DNA of 64,000 nt from Varanus komodoensis (lineage: Eukaryota > Chordata > Lepidosauria > Squamata > Varanidae). Below the pieces are notes generated by a model that saw only the letters and a list, made by a program, of their open reading frames with translations, searched no databases and was not told the DNA's origin. A program made the translations under genes and the position numbers. The stretch lies in NCBI RefSeq assembly GCF_004798865.1, contig NW_025335856.1, positions 9,656,636-9,720,635 of the forward strand, written 5' to 3'. Shown here piece by piece: positions 60,109 through 64,000 of this stretch (within the stretch, counting starts at the first letter, position 1; every line of letters starts with the position of its first letter).

Positions 60109-61516
60109 TATATGAGAGTATCTTACATGTAGAAATCAACTGACTTAAAAATAGTATTGAAGTATATTTAGTGCTTACTATAGTCATAAGTACTGCAAAC
60201 CTAGAGGTGTCTACTCAGAAGTTAGGCCTATCAACTTCAGATCCTAGAAACAAATACGCATTTACCAGGGAGTATTGACTGAAGCCTTAACAAGCCAGGA
60301 AACCTGCCCTTAAAATTCATTCCAACAGGAAGCTGAACTGAAAAATTAGACAACAAATTTAAAGAATTTTTATATGAGGTGGGGGCGAGGTTGTTTCCAT
60401 TTTAATGCTGACCTGAGTTCATGGGAGAAACAATTCAAAGCAATTTGTTGCACTAAGAATAATTAGCTTCAATGTTTGAGCAAACAATTAAGGCTGCACT
60501 ATTTAAATTATAAAACAATTGCATTTTTATCCACTGTTCTTCCAATTAAATAGGCAACAGTTTTTTATTTTTAAATTTAAATATCATTTGATATAACAAC
60601 TTAACTGTGTGTCAGGCACCATCCCAGAAAATGTATTCTCTGTTCTCTCTGACAAGGAAGGGGATGCCTCTTTGGCAGAGATGGCGTTGGTGTCAGCATC
60701 CCCGGGCAGCCGTTTGGGACAAAGCATTGTGATAGGGTCCACCACTGGTGGCTGTTGTAGGTCCTTCTTTGCAATGTTTATTCAGCCCAGCATACTGAGC
60801 CATTTCAGGCAGTCGCCTCAAGGTGCCACTTGAAGCTTTTACAGTGTCTTGGAACTATCCTGCATCAGAGACATGGGAGGAACTTCAAATGGCACAGAGT
60901 CCTGGCTTCCTAGTGCTTCTCAAAGTGCTATTAACTACTGCCAGGTAACCCTGCCAGTGGTCCTCAATGGAAGAGGAAGCTCAGACCTGGAGATAGTGAT
61001 CTTTGGAGATATGCTGTGATATATAGGCATCTTCTGTAAACAGGTAAAGTACGGATGTCATGAATGCTTGTTTTGAATACTCATCAGCGAGAGCAAGAGT
61101 GAACTGAGATCCACTTGTCTTGATCCTATGACTACCAGGATTGCTTTTCTTCTAAGAGGAGGCCTAGTAATTCACCTTGGGGCGTAGGACTAAGACGTGC
61201 ACTGGCTTGGAGACAGTGTTTTCCTGCCAGGAAATGTTGCATTCCAAATCCACTGTGAGAAAAATGATCCCATTCAGGGTCATTTTACCGGAAGGACTCT
61301 AGGACTAGTCCCATCCATGGACTAGACCCGCTGGAAGCCAGGGCATGCCTGCCACCATTTCCCTCTTTCCTGCTTCCAGGGGACCAGGCAAGGGGAAGGC
61401 AGCAGTGGTGGAAGAGGAACCTTGTGAATGCCTTCAGACCTTACAATAATTCATACTGTGTGCTCACAAAAGTCTACATCATTTCAAACCAAATTCAAAC
61501 TGAGTGCTTGTAAGCG
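59899..61516. other. Unassigned intronic stretch
   Basis: Apart from the open frame noted and a 'gtgtctactcagaagttag' repeat remnant at 60185-60240, nothing was recognised. Confidence 0.4.
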
Positions 61517-61597
61517 GAATGTAGGCAGCCTGTTGTTTTTATCTGTTTTGCTTTTATAGTCTTTGCTTTTGAAGAAAGACATTTCTATGAACTTGGG
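61517..61597 (-). repeat. Dispersed repeat, copy 2 of 2
   Basis: gaatgtaggcagcctgttgt, then tttatctgttttgcttttat, agtctttgc and aaagacatttctatgaactt match copy 1, about 1.7 kb away in the same orientation. Neither copy has recognisable ends. Confidence 0.75.
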
Positions 61598-61914
61598 AAT
61601 TGAGTGCTTGTAAAATTTGACTCTTCTCTGATCAAATTGTGGGATACCCATGCATAATGCTCATTGGGGTGCTCATACTAATAACCCCCTGCCCTGCTTT
61701 CTCAGTTGTATCATTTTATTTATATACAAAAATGCAAGTTTAATTCCTTCACTGATTAATCAACAGAACCTCGTGTCTCATTGACTGGGGTTTAAGAATC
61801 GAGTGACAGCCCTGCTATTAAGCATGATTTGCCTTGATTGCAGAGGCAGGGAGGAACTTGGCACCACCACACTGGCTTCCCCACTCTATCATGCCACAGT
61901 GGAGGAATACAAGG

Positions 61915-62189
61915 CTCCTGAGATGGGGAGAGGCCTGTTCTCCCCTGCAGAGGAAGGCAGGATGCGCTCCAAAGGAGCAAAGCTCAGGGAGCCAAGGTTC
62001 CATTTGGATGNNNNNNNNNNNNNNNNNNNNNNNNNNNNNNNNNNNNNNNNNNNNNNNNNNNNNNNNNNNNNNNNNNNNNNNNNNNNNNNNNNNNNNNNNN
62101 NNNNNNNNNNGAGCGGAGCCAGCTGGTGCCGGAGGTCAGACTAGATGGCCCGGGAGGCCCCATCTGACTCGCTCTGTTTCTATGTTTCC
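61915..62189 (+). mobile_element. CR1 LINE 3' end, broken by an assembly gap
   Basis: tctcccctgcagaggaaggc, agcaaagctcagggagccaa and, after the gap, gtcagactagatggcccggg and gctctgtttctatgtttc follow the copy at 32.4-32.7 kb closely. About 100 bases of that copy lie between these points, close to the gap size. Confidence 0.9.
62011..62110. other. Assembly gap (100 N)
   Basis: Exactly 100 N inside a young CR1 copy; probably a scaffold placeholder at a repeat. Confidence 0.99.
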
Positions 62190-64000
62190 TCATGTGAAGG
62201 CCTTTTAAAGAAGCCTCTGGTGTGATGCAGCGTTATCCTTCGGTGGGAATCTAGAAACTCTGGCTATGTTTGGATCTTGGCCATGCATCAAAATTTTCTC
62301 CCTGCTTCTGGCTCAGTAATACTGATCCCATGACCCTGAGCTGGCTCTAAGCTGACAGTGTGTCAACCTTTGCAGGACGCTGACAAAACAGATCCTGCAA
62401 GACTGAAGTACGTCCACCTAGAAATGCTCCTGTACTGGAAAGGTGTCTGCATGGGTGTGTGTGAAGAAGTGTGTAAATTACATGTGAAGCTGAGAATTAT
62501 GATCCTCTTGAAGCAATCCTGGTACTGCTTAGATATTCTTCATTAGTCCTGGATGATTGTAAATGGTATTGCTGCTGTTAATCTTGGTGACAGGAGTTTA
62601 TGAACCAGCTGTGAAAATCATAACAACAACAGTCTTAACAGGCTGTCTGAGCACCCACTCTGAGAACTGTCTGGGACCTGCTGGTGGTGATAAACACGCG
62701 GCCAAGAACCAGGAGGACTGCTGCTCAGTCTAAATTTCAAGGCAGTGCCATTACTAGTCCAGAGGAACATGAGGTACCCAGACTGCCCTTCTGTTCCTCC
62801 TAAGTTGGCATGGTATGCAAGATGGTTATAATCCCATTCTGTAAGGATCCTCCAATGCACGGTCTAAAACGTCAGTAAATAAATATACATCGAGCAAAGG
62901 AAGCCTGTTCCAGTGCATATGGCTCTTTAATTTCTACAATGTCAAAAGTTTAGCCATGAATCCACATGCCAGAGTATTTTGACAGGGGGAAGTGTGGATT
63001 GCAGTCTTATTTGAAATCAGACCACTTGACTAAATAGATTTTTCTCTCTGTTGTTCTTTTCCATTTCTTCCATTTGCTTGAGGAATATAATTGCTTTTAT
63101 TCCTCTTGTAAACAAGATGGTACATTCTAGCTCTGCAATACATTCTCATGCCCTATAGCAGAAAGCCCATCTTTGGAGATGGGCTCAGTGTGTTGTAGAA
63201 AAAAAGCTTCCAGGAGATTGCGCTATTATAATTTAAGTACAGAAGAGTCTGTTGTCTGCTCTTCTGAAGGCCCAGAAATGAATTTACACAGATGCAAGCT
63301 TCTGGATGTGATCAGGTGCCAGCCTGTATCCCTCCCCCTTAAAGGCCCATTTGTAGACTAACATCCTTTTGCCATGTTTTAGTTTCTGGGCTTGTTATTG
63401 AAAATGACTTCCTCTTGACCCATTTGTGCTGCTAGATGATGAAGCACCGTGAGTAGGGAAGCACAGGATATGTCCTCACCATTCCCAACAGCAAGAGCCT
63501 GTGATGGTGAAAAAGATGCTGAACTCACACATGAACCATGCCAAACCGTTGAGCTTGATTTTCAGTCCTAGAAAACAGCAAACTCTTAAGTGGATTCTCT
63601 GTGTGTGTATTTGAGTGTGTTGCAACTTCATGTGTAACTGCAGCATTATCTTCTCCCTTTGTGCCAGAGCTGTGACAATAAAGCTGTTTTAAATAAAAAG
63701 TGAACATATCATGAGTCCAGATTCTTGATACAGCTACAGCTATCAAGAGTGATGGAAACAGATTCTGAGCTTCCATATACAGAGCACTACCTTACCTGGA
63801 AGCAAAAGTGTGGCCAATGATGTGCAAGAGGAAGTCAAAACCAAAATTTAAATAGAAAATACTGTCTTGGGAAGAAGCTCTTGAGGAGGTTAAGAACGAT
63901 GCTGAGTTTAATAGCTCAAATATGGAACCACATAGCACTTGAATCAGTAAGAGCTGATGCTGAGGATGCATGTTATAATCAATGCCACCACAGTACAAAA
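62190..64000. other. Unassigned intronic stretch
   Basis: No Kir-channel exon on either strand and no clear repeat; only short open frames and a brief GT run at 63601. Confidence 0.45.

Larger units (their letters stand above)
52978..64000 (-). other. KCNJ5: Inferred KCNJ5 intron (runs past the window end)
   Basis: No minus-strand reading frame from here to the end of the window carries Kir hallmarks such as the TIGYG selectivity filter or the inner transmembrane helices. In this family nearly all of the channel is encoded by the exon before the C-terminal one, so that exon should lie beyond 64000. The interval holds LINE ends, an inverted-repeat element and an assembly gap, as expected for a long intron. 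Confidence 0.65.

Overview
This window looks like nuclear DNA from a squamate reptile, most likely a lizard. It is AT-rich and gene-poor. Its repeat content is typical of squamates: CR1/L3 and L2-like LINE 3' ends, two BovB (RTE) LINE ends, an L1 fragment, two kinds of tRNA-derived SINE, short hAT-type inverted-repeat elements, and many (GT)n, (AAAT)n and (ATT)n tracts. There are two assembly gaps of exactly 100 N (8952-9051 and 62011-62110). Nothing bacterial or viral-genomic is present.

The only host coding sequence I can defend is one exon on the minus strand at 52592-52977. It is the last coding exon of KCNJ5 (GIRK4/Kir3.4), which encodes the distal cytoplasmic domain and tail of a G-protein-gated inward-rectifier potassium channel. 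The acceptor site, reading frame and stop are all in place. The preceding exon, which should carry the transmembrane segments and pore, is not between 52978 and 64000, so the right 11 kb is read as intron. A candidate poly(A) signal at 52200-52205 would close a 3' UTR of about 400 bases.

The left 52 kb is intergenic or deep non-coding DNA. From left to right: a SINE and antisense CR1 (1-900); an L2-like end (3.0-3.3 kb); an L1 ORF2 relic, another LINE fragment and a probable solo LTR (6.7-8.4 kb); a gap, a short CpG-rich block and a BovB end (8.9-9.5 kb); L2 ends (11.9-13.0 kb); CR1/L3 copies (13.9, 16.2 and 20.6-21.2 kb, the last interrupted by a hAT-like element with an 8-base target duplication); SINEs (19.9, 21.8 and 22.9 kb); a young CR1 end (32.1-32.7 kb); a chimeric L2-like LINE (37.3-37.8 kb); an unusual hairpin (38.1 kb); antisense BovB (42.9 kb); and CR1 pieces beside a Ty3/Gypsy gag fossil (48.8-49.7 kb). 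The intronic part holds a transposon-like element with short inverted ends (54.7-55.0 kb), an L2 end, CR1 ends and an unclassified repeat pair (59.8 and 61.5 kb).

I found no operon, CRISPR array, rRNA, canonical tRNA gene or clear new biological system. The most useful leads are the extended acidic tail of the KCNJ5 exon, the hairpin at 38.1 kb, the RT-deleted L2-like LINE, and the CpG-rich block with an ATG and splice-donor consensus next to the first gap.
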